In this document: positions 42,427-51,761 of the stretch, one piece after another
Layout of the letters: each line of letters starts with the position of its first letter
Numbering within the stretch: position 1 is the stretch's first letter
Origin: Flavobacterium sp. N2038
Lineage (GTDB): Bacteria; Bacteroidota; Bacteroidia; Flavobacteriales; Flavobacteriaceae
Reading direction: 5' to 3'
NCBI RefSeq assembly: GCF_025947185.1
Contig: NZ_CP110001.1
Span: forward strand, 496,001 to 560,000
Length of the DNA: 64,000 nt
Translations under genes and position numbers: made by a program
The notes under the pieces: model-generated
What the model was told of the DNA's origin: nothing
The model's input: only the letters and a program-made list of their open reading frames with translations
Database searches by the model: none

Positions 42427-43053
42427 ATGAAAACTAAAATAGCACTATTAATTCTATTTATTTCAAGCAATTTGTTCGCTCAGGAACAAAAAATGACCGA
42501 TGCCGAAATTGCCTCTTTCAAACAAGATGTAAACGTAGTTTCTAAAAAAATCAAAACCTTAAGCACTGATTTTGTCCAATACAAACATTTGGATTTTTTG
42601 TCAAAAGACATTGAAACTTCTGGAAAAATGTTTTTTAAAGAACCTGCATTATTATCATGGCAATACAAAAAACCATACAATTATAGTATCGTTTTCAAGA
42701 ACGGAAAAATTCTGATTAACGACGAAGGAAAGAAAAGCGCGGTTGATATTGGCAACAGTAAAATCTTTGCAAGAATCAATAAATTAATTGTTGGAAGCGT
42801 GAGCGGCAATATGTTTGACGACAAAGAATTTACGATTTCGTATTTCAAATTAAAAGGTCAAAATCTGGCAAAATTTATTCCGAAAGATGCGACTTTGAAA
42901 AAATACATCAAACAAATCGAGCTGACTTTTGATAAAGAAGAAGCAACAGTTGTTCAGGTAAAATTGTTGGAATCATCTGAAGATTATACTAGAATTGTAC
43001 TTAAAAATAAAGTAATCAATGCAAAAATCGACGATTCAGTTTTTACTAATTAA
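42427..43053 (+). CDS. LolA-like outer-membrane lipoprotein carrier
   Basis: 208 residues from the ATG at 42427; the three-codon TTG extension is not needed. Signal peptide KIALLILFISSNLFAQE, so periplasmic. The mature part resembles LolA: LSTDFVQYKHLDFL, SGKMFFKEPALLSWQYKKPY, NYSIVFKNGKILIND. Aryl polyene clusters usually carry a LolA-like gene, which may carry the lipid-like pigment across the periplasm. Overlaps the lipoprotein gene by 35 nt. Confidence 0.85.
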   Translation: MKTKIALLILFISSNLFAQEQKMTDAEIASFKQDVNVVSKKIKTLSTDFVQYKHLDFLSKDIETSGKMFFKEPALLSWQYKKPYNYSIVFKNGKILINDEGKKSAVDIGNSKIFARINKLIVGSVSGNMFDDKEFTISYFKLKGQNLAKFIPKDATLKKYIKQIELTFDKEEATVVQVKLLESSEDYTRIVLKNKVINAKIDDSVFTN

Positions 43054-43654
43054 TTGTTTTCTGGCAATTGTTTTGTTTTCCTGTGGCTCGGTCACAAAAA
43101 ATTATACGCCCAAAAAATTAGACAAAACCGCTATTGAAGTTCCGTATTTTTCGGACTCAAAAACCGATTATGTTTACAAAACCAACGTTACAGTTTACGG
43201 TCATGAAATGTCCGGAATCTTTATTGCCAAAAAAGTAAACGACACTACACACAGAGTAGTTTTTACAACCGAATTTGGAAACAAACTACTGGATTTTGAA
43301 ATTTCTGAAAAGACTTTTAAAGTTAATTCAATCGTATCTGAGCTTGATCGAAAAATCCTGATTAATACGTTGACTGAAGATTTTAGAATTCTTCTTAAAA
43401 AAGATTATCAAATTCAGGAACAGTTCGAAAATGAAAATTATAACATTTATAAATCAGCAGACAACTATCGTGATAACTATCTTTTCTTTTCAAAAAAAGA
43501 TCAAAAATTAGAAAAAGTAGTACGTTCTTCTAAGACAAAAGAAAAAATAACATTTACTTTTACTTTAGAAAACGATACTTTTGCTAAAAAAGTTGTCATT
43601 TTACACCAAAATATCAAGCTAAAAATTGAGCTAAATTATTTTAAATCAGAATAA
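43019..43654 (+). CDS. lipoprotein of the pigment cluster
   Basis: 211 residues. Lipoprotein signal: hydrophobic FLLINCFLAIVLFSCGS with the lipobox LFSC, lipidated Cys at about residue 22. The mature part is beta-rich (YVYKTNVTVYGHEMSGIFIA). No recognised family; aryl polyene clusters often encode such a lipoprotein next to LolA. Its long overlap with the lolA-like gene supports coupled translation. Confidence 0.75.
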   Translation: MQKSTIQFLLINCFLAIVLFSCGSVTKNYTPKKLDKTAIEVPYFSDSKTDYVYKTNVTVYGHEMSGIFIAKKVNDTTHRVVFTTEFGNKLLDFEISEKTFKVNSIVSELDRKILINTLTEDFRILLKKDYQIQEQFENENYNIYKSADNYRDNYLFFSKKDQKLEKVVRSSKTKEKITFTFTLENDTFAKKVVILHQNIKLKIELNYFKSE

Positions 43655-43679
43655 AAAATCAAACTAAACCATACCAACC

Positions 43680-44306
43680 ATGAGAAAAATAGCCTTAATC
43701 GCATTCGTTTTATTTGCAGGTCTTATAACATCGCAGGCACAAGTAAAAGTTAGTCCCGGAATAAGAGGTGGTTTGAACCTTGCGAGATTAACCAATATTG
43801 ATGATAATAATGTAAAATCTGATTATTACGTAGGTGGTTTAGTAGAAATTAAATTCAATAAATATTTTACGCTTCAGCCTGAATTAACGTACTCAAGACA
43901 AGGTTCTGAAGGAAGAGAATATACTATAAACCCTGATGATTATGTATCTTTCAGACAAGTAAAATATGATCTGAATTATATTACTGCCGGAGCTGTAGCA
44001 AAATTTAATTTTCATGGAAGTGGTTTTCACGTTTTAGCCGGACCATCTCTTGATTTAAAAACAGATGACAATTTTGGCCGTTACGGTTATGATCCTATTG
44101 ATGTTGATCTTGCCTTTGTTGGTGGAATTGGATACACATTACCAAATGGTTTAACTTTTGAAGCACGTTTTAAACAAGGTCTAATCGATATTTATGGGTA
44201 TGATGATCTTAATAATTACAACGACAATAATAATTACTACTATGACAATGTAATTCTAAACCAGGTTTTCCAATTTGGTATTAGTTATACGTTTAAAACA
44301 AAATAA
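43680..44306 (+). CDS. outer-membrane beta-barrel protein (PorT-like)
   Basis: 208 residues. Signal peptide MRKIALIAFVLFAGLITSQA, then alternating amphipathic strands (GIRGGLNLARL, YYVGGLVEIKFNKYFTLQPE, FHVLAGPSLDL) and a C-terminal strand ending FGISYTFKTK. Strand-rich with a terminal aromatic, as in Bacteroidota 8-strand barrels. It may help place pigment in the outer membrane. The gene ends 4 nt before the next start. Confidence 0.85.
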   Translation: MRKIALIAFVLFAGLITSQAQVKVSPGIRGGLNLARLTNIDDNNVKSDYYVGGLVEIKFNKYFTLQPELTYSRQGSEGREYTINPDDYVSFRQVKYDLNYITAGAVAKFNFHGSGFHVLAGPSLDLKTDDNFGRYGYDPIDVDLAFVGGIGYTLPNGLTFEARFKQGLIDIYGYDDLNNYNDNNNYYYDNVILNQVFQFGISYTFKTK

Positions 44307-44310
44307 AAAA

Positions 44311-44682
44311 ATGGTTTTAAAAGACTTCTATAAAGTACTTTCAGAAGAAAAAACGGGAGATTCTAAGCATACGATTACTATTTTAGTCAACAAAAATCAT
44401 GAAGTTTTCAACGGACATTTTCCTGGAAATCCGATTATGCCAGGTGTTTGTATGATTCAGATTATTAAAGAACTTACTGAATCTATTACCAAAAGTTCAT
44501 TGATGATTCAAACATTGACAAATGTAAAATTTATGGCATTAATAAATCCGGAGACAAATCCGGAGTTGCGTTTAGAGCTCGATATTACAAGCACTGGTGA
44601 TAATTTGGTAAAGGTGAAAAACACTACCTATTTTAATGATACCGTTGCTTTAAAATTGAGCAATGCGTATAAAAAAATATAA
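44311..44682 (+). CDS. 3-hydroxyacyl-ACP dehydratase (FabZ-like)
   Basis: 123 residues from the ATG at 44311 (the longer frame would run into the barrel gene). Keeps the full active-site segment FNGHFPGNPIMPGVCMIQII, with the catalytic His in GHFPG. This contrasts with the two dehydratase-like genes at 31048-31946, which lack it. It is the best candidate for the enzyme that makes each trans double bond in the polyene. Confidence 0.88.
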   Translation: MVLKDFYKVLSEEKTGDSKHTITILVNKNHEVFNGHFPGNPIMPGVCMIQIIKELTESITKSSLMIQTLTNVKFMALINPETNPELRLELDITSTGDNLVKVKNTTYFNDTVALKLSNAYKKI

Positions 44683-44684
44683 TT

Positions 44685-45170
44685 ATGAAATTACTGATAT
44701 CGTTACTTCTTTTCATAAATTTTGCTGGTACTCCAGATCTGGGAACTATCAGGAAAATGTATACCGGTGTTACAAAATCTGAAAACAACGCAAAAGAATT
44801 CTCAGAAAAACTGGCAGGTGTTTCTAACAGCGATGATAAACTTTTAGTGGCTTACAAAGCTGCTTCTATTTTGTTGGATTCAAAATACGAGAAGAAACTA
44901 AAAAATAAAATGGATCGTTTTAAAGAAGGTGCAACTCTTTTGGAATCAACAATAAAAAATGAACCCAATAATATCGAAATCCGTATGATCCGTTTGAGTA
45001 TTCAGGAAAATGTTCCCGGAGTTACAGGTTATAAAAAGAATATTAAAGAGGACAAAAAATATTTGACTGATAATTATGCAGCGCAAAATTCCTCTTTAAA
45101 AGAATATTTAAAAGACTTTATTTTACAATCTAAAAGTTTCTCAGAAAAAGAGAAACAATTCGTGAAGTAA
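44685..45170 (+). CDS. small exported protein
   Basis: 161 residues. Signal peptide MKLLISLLLFINFAG, then a helical, Lys/Glu/Asn-rich mature part (NNAKEFSEKLAGVSNSDDKL, IRMIRLSIQENVPG). Possibly a TPR-like helical protein, periplasmic. Starts 2 nt after the dehydratase gene. Family not recognised. Confidence 0.7.
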   Translation: MKLLISLLLFINFAGTPDLGTIRKMYTGVTKSENNAKEFSEKLAGVSNSDDKLLVAYKAASILLDSKYEKKLKNKMDRFKEGATLLESTIKNEPNNIEIRMIRLSIQENVPGVTGYKKNIKEDKKYLTDNYAAQNSSLKEYLKDFILQSKSFSEKEKQFVK

Positions 45171-45188
45171 GCGAAAGCAAAATTCCAG

Positions 45189-46373
45189 ATGAAATCTACA
45201 ATACCACAGCACGATCTTCTTAATTCCACTTCTTTTTGTGTTATTGTCCCGACGTACAATAATCAGAAAACGTTAAAAAAAGTGCTGGATTCTATTTTAG
45301 AGTTCACTTCAAATATCATTATTGTAAACGACGGATCGACAGATTCGACTTTTGAGATTTTAAAACAATATACTCCGCTTACACAAATTCATCATCCAAA
45401 GAATTTAGGAAAAGGAAGAGCACTCAGAAATGGTTTTAGAAAAGCAATCGAACTGAATTTTGAATATGCCATTACAATAGATTCCGATGGGCAGCATTTT
45501 GCATCAGACATTCCGGTTTTTATAGAAGCAATCCAAAATGAACCAAATGCACTTTTGATTGGAAGCCGAAATATGACGCAGGAAAATGTGCCAAAGAAAA
45601 GCAGTTTTGGAAACAAATTTTCGAATTTCTGGTTTAAGTTTGAAACTGGAATTGTACTCGAAGATACTCAATCCGGCTTTAGATTGTATCCGTTACGATT
45701 GCTTCCAAAGCAATTTTACACCAATAAATTTGAGTTTGAAATTGAAGTTATTGTGCGTGCTGCATGGAAAGGAATTATAGTAAAAAACATTCCCATTCAG
45801 GTTTTGTATGATCCCGCAGAGCGTGTTTCACATTTTCGTCCGTTTCGGGATTTTACCCGAATCAGTATTTTAAATACGGTTTTGGTAACCAACGCTTTGC
45901 TGTACATCAAACCAAGAGATTTTTTTAGAAGAGCAAAAAAAAAAGGATTTAAAAAATTCTTTCTCGAAGACATTTTAGAAAGCAACGATTCTAATTTTAA
46001 AAAAGCTGCCGCAATTGCTTTGGGAATTTTTATTGGTCTTTCACCGTTTTGGGGTTTTCAGACTATTTTACTATTTACATTTGCCGCCTTATTTAAGCTT
46101 AATAAAGTCATTGCCTATCTGACTTCAAATGTAAGTTTCCCTCCTTTTATTCCCTTCATAATTTATGCTTCACTCCAAATAGGGAGCATTTTTGTTTCAA
46201 GCGATGCACCTTTAGTCTTAGACAGTTCAATAACATTAGACGATATTCAGAAAAATGCTACGCAATATATCGTAGGAAGTCTTATTTTAGCATCCGTTTC
46301 TGCGCTATCAGTTGGTCTTATAAGTTATTTTCTTTTAACCACTTTTAGTTCTAAAAACAAAGCAAATATTTAA
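45189..46373 (+). CDS. glycosyltransferase family 2 fused to DUF2062 membrane domain
   Basis: 394 residues. GT2 domain at about 15-225: FCVIVPTYNNQKTLKKVLDS, IIVNDGSTDSTFE, ITIDSDGQHFASD (DxD-type metal site). The C-terminal 110 residues form the DUF2062 domain with membrane helices (AAIALGIFIGLSPFWGFQT, AYLTSNVSFPPFIPF). It is a membrane-anchored glycosyl transferase of the dolichol-phosphate-mannose type. Sugar and acceptor are not known. Confidence 0.88.
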   Translation: MKSTIPQHDLLNSTSFCVIVPTYNNQKTLKKVLDSILEFTSNIIIVNDGSTDSTFEILKQYTPLTQIHHPKNLGKGRALRNGFRKAIELNFEYAITIDSDGQHFASDIPVFIEAIQNEPNALLIGSRNMTQENVPKKSSFGNKFSNFWFKFETGIVLEDTQSGFRLYPLRLLPKQFYTNKFEFEIEVIVRAAWKGIIVKNIPIQVLYDPAERVSHFRPFRDFTRISILNTVLVTNALLYIKPRDFFRRAKKKGFKKFFLEDILESNDSNFKKAAAIALGIFIGLSPFWGFQTILLFTFAALFKLNKVIAYLTSNVSFPPFIPFIIYASLQIGSIFVSSDAPLVLDSSITLDDIQKNATQYIVGSLILASVSALSVGLISYFLLTTFSSKNKANI

Positions 46374-46413
46374 AAAGTTTTGCCACAGATTCAAAAGATT
46401 AAAATGATTTTTT

Positions 46414-46479
46414 TTTCGCCACGAATTTCACAAATTCACACAAATTAATTCGTGAAAATTTGTGAAATTCGTGGCGAAA
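46414..46479. repeat. perfect 23-bp inverted repeat (REP-like)
   Basis: TTTCGCCACGAATTTCACAA-ATT at 46414-46436 is the exact inverse of 46457-46479, separated by a 20-bp spacer. There is no T run. It lies alone in the 181-bp gap before the MMPL gene. Confidence 0.8.
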
Positions 46480-46554
46480 TTTACACAGATTTTGAAATCA
46501 ATTTAATCCTTTATCCAGATAGCTATCGGGAGTGACAAAAAAAATAAAAAAAAC

Positions 46555-49500
46555 ATGCATCAATACTTCTACGCCATTCATCTATTTGTAAACCGAAGAA
46601 AATCTCTTTCGGTTTTTTTGGCTTTTTTGATGCTTTTTGTATTTGGCTTTTTTGCTTCTCAAATCAAATTTGAAGAAGACATTACCAAACTTATTCCAAC
46701 AAACGACAAAGCCGATGCAACAGCAAAAGTGCTTAAACAATTAAATTTTGCAGACAAAACCACCGTAATTTTCAAACTCGAAAAAAATGGTACTGAAGAA
46801 GATTTAAAAGAAATGGCAACCGCTTTTTCCGACAGCGTTTCGAAAACCTGCAAACCTTACATTACCGGAATTCAAGGGAAAATTGATGAAGAAAACATCC
46901 AGGAAACTATTGATTTTGTTTATAATAATCTGCCACTATTTCTAGAAAACAAAGACTATAATCTCATTCAGGATAAACTGCAAAAAGACAGTATTACAGC
47001 AACTGTTGAAGGCAATTACAAATCAATTATTTCTCCATCAGGATTTATTACCAAAGATTTCATTCTGCAGGATCCGCTTGGCATTTCTTTTATCGCTTTA
47101 AAAAAATTACAACAATTAAATATTGGTGACGATTTTACTCTTGACAATGGTTTTGTCATGACCAAAGACAAAAAGAAATTATTACTTTTTATCTCCTCTG
47201 ATATTTCATCGAGTGAAACAGAAAAGAACACCCTTTTTGTCGAAAAACTAAAATCAATTCAGGAAAATTTAAATCAAAAATTCAAAGGCAAAACTTCTGT
47301 CAGTTATTTTGGATCGGCTCTGATTGCCGTTGCAAATGCCACACAAATCAAAAGCGATATTGTTCTGACGACAACAATCGCAATGATCACACTAATGTTG
47401 ATTTTGATTTTATTCTACCGAAAAATATTAATTCCGCTTATTATTTTTCTTCCAACCGTTTTTGGAGCTTTGTTTGCGGTTGCCTTTTTATATTTCGTAA
47501 AAGAACAAATTTCAGCCATTTCTCTCGGAATTGGCTCCATTTTACTCGGAATTACGATTGATTATTCTATTCATATTCTCACGCATTACAAACATAATAG
47601 TGATGTAAAGACATTATATAAAGATATTACGATGCCGGTAATCATGAGCAGCTCAACAACGGCTGTTGCATTTTTATGTCTGCTTTTTGTAAAATCTGAT
47701 GCCTTAAATGATTTAGGCATTTTTGCTGCAGTAATTGTTATGGCTTCAGCCTTTTTCTCACTTTTGATTGTTCCTCATCTATACAAGCCAAAAGAAAATA
47801 ACTTTGAACACAAGAAAAATGTGATTGATAAACTAGCGCATTTTTCATTTCATAACAATAAATTCCTGATTGGGTTTTGTGTTATAATTACTATTATTTG
47901 CTGTTTTACCTATAATAATGTTGGCTTTAACAACGATTTGTCGCAGTTAAATTTTGTTCCAAAAGACATTAAAGCTGCAGAAAAACAACTGGAGGAAAGT
48001 ACCAGTTTAACTTCAAAAACCATTTATGTGGCTTCGTACGGAAAAAGTATGGATGAAGTTTTACAAAACAACAGTCAGCTTTTTACCGATTTATCTACAG
48101 CAAAACAACAACACAAAATCCTGAATTTTAGTTCTGTTGGAGGAATAATGCTTTCGCAGAAACAACAGCTTCAAAAAATCGAAAAATGGAATTCATTTTG
48201 GGATACCAATAAAAAACAGCTTTTAAAATCTGGTCTAATTACTGAAGGTTCAAAACTTGGTTTTAAGCCAACTACTTATTCTGCCTTTTTTGATCATTTA
48301 AATTTTGATTTCAAACCCATTTCTGCCAGCGAGTATTTAAACATTCAGGCTTTACAATTAAAAGAATTTGTCACTGAAAAAAATGGTTTCTACACGATTT
48401 CGACTTTAGTAAAAGTTACGCCCGAACAACGAGATGCTTTTGTAAAATCAACTTCAGCCAAAACAAATTTAATTGCAATTGACCGTCAGCAAATGAACGA
48501 AACGTTTTTCAGTACTTTGAAAACCGATTTTAATTCGTTGGTCAATTATTCATTTGTGGCAGTAATTTTAATTCTGTTTTTCTTTTTCAGAAGAATAGAA
48601 TTGGTCATTGTAAGCTGTATTCCAATTGCCTTAACGGGAATTGTAACTGCAGGAATTATGGGCATTTTTGGTATTCAGATGAATATTTTTAGCATGATTG
48701 TCTGCACTTTAATTTTTGGTCACGGAGTCGATTTCAGTATTTTCATGACCAGTGCCTTGCAAAAAGAATATACAACCGGAAAAAATGAAATTGCGATTTA
48801 CAGAACCTCAATCATTCTGGCCGTTATTACAACTATTTTAGGAATAGGTGCCATGATTTTTGCCAAACATCCGGCATTGAGATCTATTTCGTCAGTCTCA
48901 TTAATTGGAGTTTTTGCTGCACTGATTATTACGTTTATCTTCTACCCTATTCTTTTTAAAGTATTTTTATCCAATAGACCAAAAAAGGGAAATGCACCTT
49001 TTGAATTACGCAGTTTAATCTCTGGTATTATCTCTTTTTCTTATTATGGTCTTGGCGGATTGGTAATGTCGCTCTTCAGTTTGATCATCATGCCGATTCT
49101 TCCGATAAAGGCAGAAACAAAAATGCGTGGTTTTAGATATGTGATTTCAAAATTTATGAAATCTGTGCTGTATACAAATCCGTTTATTACAAAAAAAGTA
49201 ATTAATAAATTTAATGAGGATTTCAAAAAACCAGCCATCATTATTGCCAATCATTCTTCGTTTGTCGATATTTTATCGATGGGAATGTTGAGTCCAAAAA
49301 TTATATTTCTGGTAAACGACTGGGTTTACAACTCTCCTATTTTTGGTGCAACAGTTAGAAAAGCAGGTTTTTATCCTGTTTCTGACGGAATCGAAGGCGG
49401 TGTTGAACACTTGCGCCAAAAAGTAAAAGAAGGATATTCACTAATGATTTTTCCTGAAGGAACGCGATCAGAAAGCAATCAGATCAAACGTTTCCATAAA

Positions 49501-50235
49501 GGTGCTTTTTACCTTGCTGAAGAATTTAATTTAGATATTCTGCCTGTTTTAATTCATGGTGCTTCAGAGGCAATTCCGAAGGGCGATTTTGTAATTCACG
49601 AAAGCCATCTTACAGTTTCAATTTTAGAAAGAATTACACCCGAAAACCTTTCATTTGGTAAAAATTATGCCGAAAAAACTAAATTAATCAGTGCCTTTTT
49701 TAAAGCTGAATTTAGAAAAATTCGTCAGGAATTAGAAGGCCCGGATTATTTTAAACCAATGTTACTTCATAGTTATGACTATAAAGAAATTGAAATTGTA
49801 AACCATGTAAAAAATGATATAAAAATACATTTAGAGCTTTACTTTAATCTTAACAAACATATTTCGGCGAAAGCCAAAATTTTACATTTAGCCAATGATT
49901 ACGGACAATTGGATGTGTTATTGGGACTACAGGAACCACAGCGAAAGATAGTTTCGTTTATTGCTGATGAAGAAAAACGAGATGTTGCCAAAATAAACTA
50001 TATCAGTAAAAAAAGGAAGATCACTTATGCCGATAATTTAGAAATGACATTTGAAAATCAATATGATATCGTTTTAATTTCTGATGAAAATTATACAGAT
50101 GATATTCTTAAAATTGCTGCTTTGACTTCCTCTATAATTTTAGTGGATTGTTCCCGTTTAAAAAACACAATAACTAACTTTGGTTTTGATTCTGTTTTAG
50201 AAGAAAACGGTCTGATTGTATATAAGAAAAATTAA
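46555..50235 (+). CDS. MMPL transporter fused to PlsC acyltransferase and a methyltransferase-like end
   Basis: 1226 residues. About 1-830: RND/MMPL transporter with two sets of helices (first set around 270-420 with AISLGIGSILLGITIDYSIH; second around 665-805 with SMIVCTLIFGHGVDFSIFMT). About 840-1060: PlsC-type acyltransferase with NHSSFVDILS (NHx4D, near residue 898) and FPEGTRSESN near 966. About 1065-1226: a Rossmann-like end (ISAKAKILHLANDYGQLDVL, DIVLISDENYTDD) resembling a methyltransferase fold, not confirmed. Aryl polyene clusters carry separate MMPL and acyltransferase genes; here they are joined. It probably inserts or moves the acyl product. Confidence 0.85.
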   Translation: MHQYFYAIHLFVNRRKSLSVFLAFLMLFVFGFFASQIKFEEDITKLIPTNDKADATAKVLKQLNFADKTTVIFKLEKNGTEEDLKEMATAFSDSVSKTCKPYITGIQGKIDEENIQETIDFVYNNLPLFLENKDYNLIQDKLQKDSITATVEGNYKSIISPSGFITKDFILQDPLGISFIALKKLQQLNIGDDFTLDNGFVMTKDKKKLLLFISSDISSSETEKNTLFVEKLKSIQENLNQKFKGKTSVSYFGSALIAVANATQIKSDIVLTTTIAMITLMLILILFYRKILIPLIIFLPTVFGALFAVAFLYFVKEQISAISLGIGSILLGITIDYSIHILTHYKHNSDVKTLYKDITMPVIMSSSTTAVAFLCLLFVKSDALNDLGIFAAVIVMASAFFSLLIVPHLYKPKENNFEHKKNVIDKLAHFSFHNNKFLIGFCVIITIICCFTYNNVGFNNDLSQLNFVPKDIKAAEKQLEESTSLTSKTIYVASYGKSMDEVLQNNSQLFTDLSTAKQQHKILNFSSVGGIMLSQKQQLQKIEKWNSFWDTNKKQLLKSGLITEGSKLGFKPTTYSAFFDHLNFDFKPISASEYLNIQALQLKEFVTEKNGFYTISTLVKVTPEQRDAFVKSTSAKTNLIAIDRQQMNETFFSTLKTDFNSLVNYSFVAVILILFFFFRRIELVIVSCIPIALTGIVTAGIMGIFGIQMNIFSMIVCTLIFGHGVDFSIFMTSALQKEYTTGKNEIAIYRTSIILAVITTILGIGAMIFAKHPALRSISSVSLIGVFAALIITFIFYPILFKVFLSNRPKKGNAPFELRSLISGIISFSYYGLGGLVMSLFSLIIMPILPIKAETKMRGFRYVISKFMKSVLYTNPFITKKVINKFNEDFKKPAIIIANHSSFVDILSMGMLSPKIIFLVNDWVYNSPIFGATVRKAGFYPVSDGIEGGVEHLRQKVKEGYSLMIFPEGTRSESNQIKRFHKGAFYLAEEFNLDILPVLIHGASEAIPKGDFVIHESHLTVSILERITPENLSFGKNYAEKTKLISAFFKAEFRKIRQELEGPDYFKPMLLHSYDYKEIEIVNHVKNDIKIHLELYFNLNKHISAKAKILHLANDYGQLDVLLGLQEPQRKIVSFIADEEKRDVAKINYISKKRKITYADNLEMTFENQYDIVLISDENYTDDILKIAALTSSIILVDCSRLKNTITNFGFDSVLEENGLIVYKKN

Positions 50236-50236
50236 A

Positions 50237-51754
50237 ATGAAAGAACAGTACGATGTAGTAATTGTAGGCAGTGGTTTGGGCGGATTAGTTTCTGCCATTA
50301 TTCTGGCGAAAGAAGGCTACAGCGTTTGTGTACTCGAAAAAAACAATCAGTATGGAGGAAATCTCCAGACTTTTGTTCGCGATAAAACTATTTTTGATAC
50401 CGGAATTCATTATATCGGCGGCTTGGATGAAGGTCAGAACCTCTATAAATATTTTAAATATTTAGGAATTATCGATAAGCTAAATCTAAAAAAATTAGAT
50501 AAAAATGCTTTTGATATTATTTCTTTTGAAGATGATCAAACCGAATACCCGCATGCTCAAGGCTATGAAAATTTTGTTCATCAACTAAGCATTTACTTTC
50601 CGGAAGAGAAAGAAAATATTCAAAAATACTGCGAGAATTTAAAAACAATTTGTGATTCTTTTCCACTTTATAATTTAGAATGGGAAGGAAAATATGATCC
50701 TGAAATACTCACGCTTAATGCAAAAGAAACGATTGATTCATTTACTCAAAATGAAAAATTAAAAGCGGTATTAGCAGGTTCTAACTTTTTGTATGCCGGT
50801 ATTCCGGATAAATCGCCTTTTTATGTTCATGCACTAATTGTCAATTCTTACATTCAAAGTTCCTGGCGTTGTATTAACGGAGGAAGTCAGATTACAAAAC
50901 AGCTTTTAAAACAGCTTAAAAAACACGGTGGAGAATTTTATAAACGTAAAGAAGTTACTCGTTTTGATGTCGAAAATCATAAAGTAAATTTTGTCGAAAT
51001 GAAAGACGGAACCCAGGTTTCCGGCACTTATTTTATTTCGAATATCGAACCCAAAACGACTTTGAAAATGGCGGGTGAGCAAAATTTCAGAAAACCATTC
51101 TTTAACCGAATTCAAAATCTTGAAGGTGTACTCTCGGCTTTTAGTCTATATCTTGTTTTTAAACCGGAAACATTCAAATACATCAATCATAATTATTATC
51201 ATTTTAAAAATAGCACCGAAGTCTGGACGGCACACGAATACGACGAAAATTCCTGGCCAAAAACATATATGGCTTCCATGAACGCTTCTAAAAAAGATGA
51301 GATCTGGGCTGACGGAATGACTTTTATAACCTATATGAAATTTGATGATGTTTTGCCCTGGACAGAAACGTTTAATACGACTGTAGAAAACAACGATCGC
51401 GGTGAAAGTTATGAAGAATTCAAAACCAGAAAAGCGGCTAAATTTTTAGATGAAATAGAATTAAAGTTTCCCGGAATCAGAGATTGTATTAAATCAATTC
51501 ATACTTCGACTCCACTTTCTTACCGCGATTACATTGGCGGTGATAATGGAAATATGTACGGTTATGTTAAAGATTCCGGAAATCCACTGAAGACTTTGAT
51601 ACCGTCTAAAACAAAACTGGAAAATCTGTATCTTACTGGTCAAAGCATTAATATGCATGGTGTTTTGGGCGTGACAATTGGAGCTGTTGTAACCTGTTCT
51701 GAACTAGTTGGAAAAGAATATCTCATCAATAAAATTAATCAGACGACTGAATAA
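50237..51754 (+). CDS. FAD-dependent oxidoreductase (CrtI/phytoene-desaturase-like)
   Basis: 505 residues from the ATG at 50237. N-terminal FAD motif YDVVIVGSGLGGLVSAIILA and LEKNNQYGGNLQTF; the C-terminal flavin-binding stretch is NLYLTGQSINMHGVLGVTIG. Fold of carotenoid desaturases and isomerases. It could introduce or shift double bonds, or oxidise the dialkylcyclohexanedione to the resorcinol. The choice cannot be made from sequence. Its start lies 2 nt after the MMPL stop. Confidence 0.88.
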   Translation: MKEQYDVVIVGSGLGGLVSAIILAKEGYSVCVLEKNNQYGGNLQTFVRDKTIFDTGIHYIGGLDEGQNLYKYFKYLGIIDKLNLKKLDKNAFDIISFEDDQTEYPHAQGYENFVHQLSIYFPEEKENIQKYCENLKTICDSFPLYNLEWEGKYDPEILTLNAKETIDSFTQNEKLKAVLAGSNFLYAGIPDKSPFYVHALIVNSYIQSSWRCINGGSQITKQLLKQLKKHGGEFYKRKEVTRFDVENHKVNFVEMKDGTQVSGTYFISNIEPKTTLKMAGEQNFRKPFFNRIQNLEGVLSAFSLYLVFKPETFKYINHNYYHFKNSTEVWTAHEYDENSWPKTYMASMNASKKDEIWADGMTFITYMKFDDVLPWTETFNTTVENNDRGESYEEFKTRKAAKFLDEIELKFPGIRDCIKSIHTSTPLSYRDYIGGDNGNMYGYVKDSGNPLKTLIPSKTKLENLYLTGQSINMHGVLGVTIGAVVTCSELVGKEYLINKINQTTE

Positions 51755-51761
51755 AAGAATT

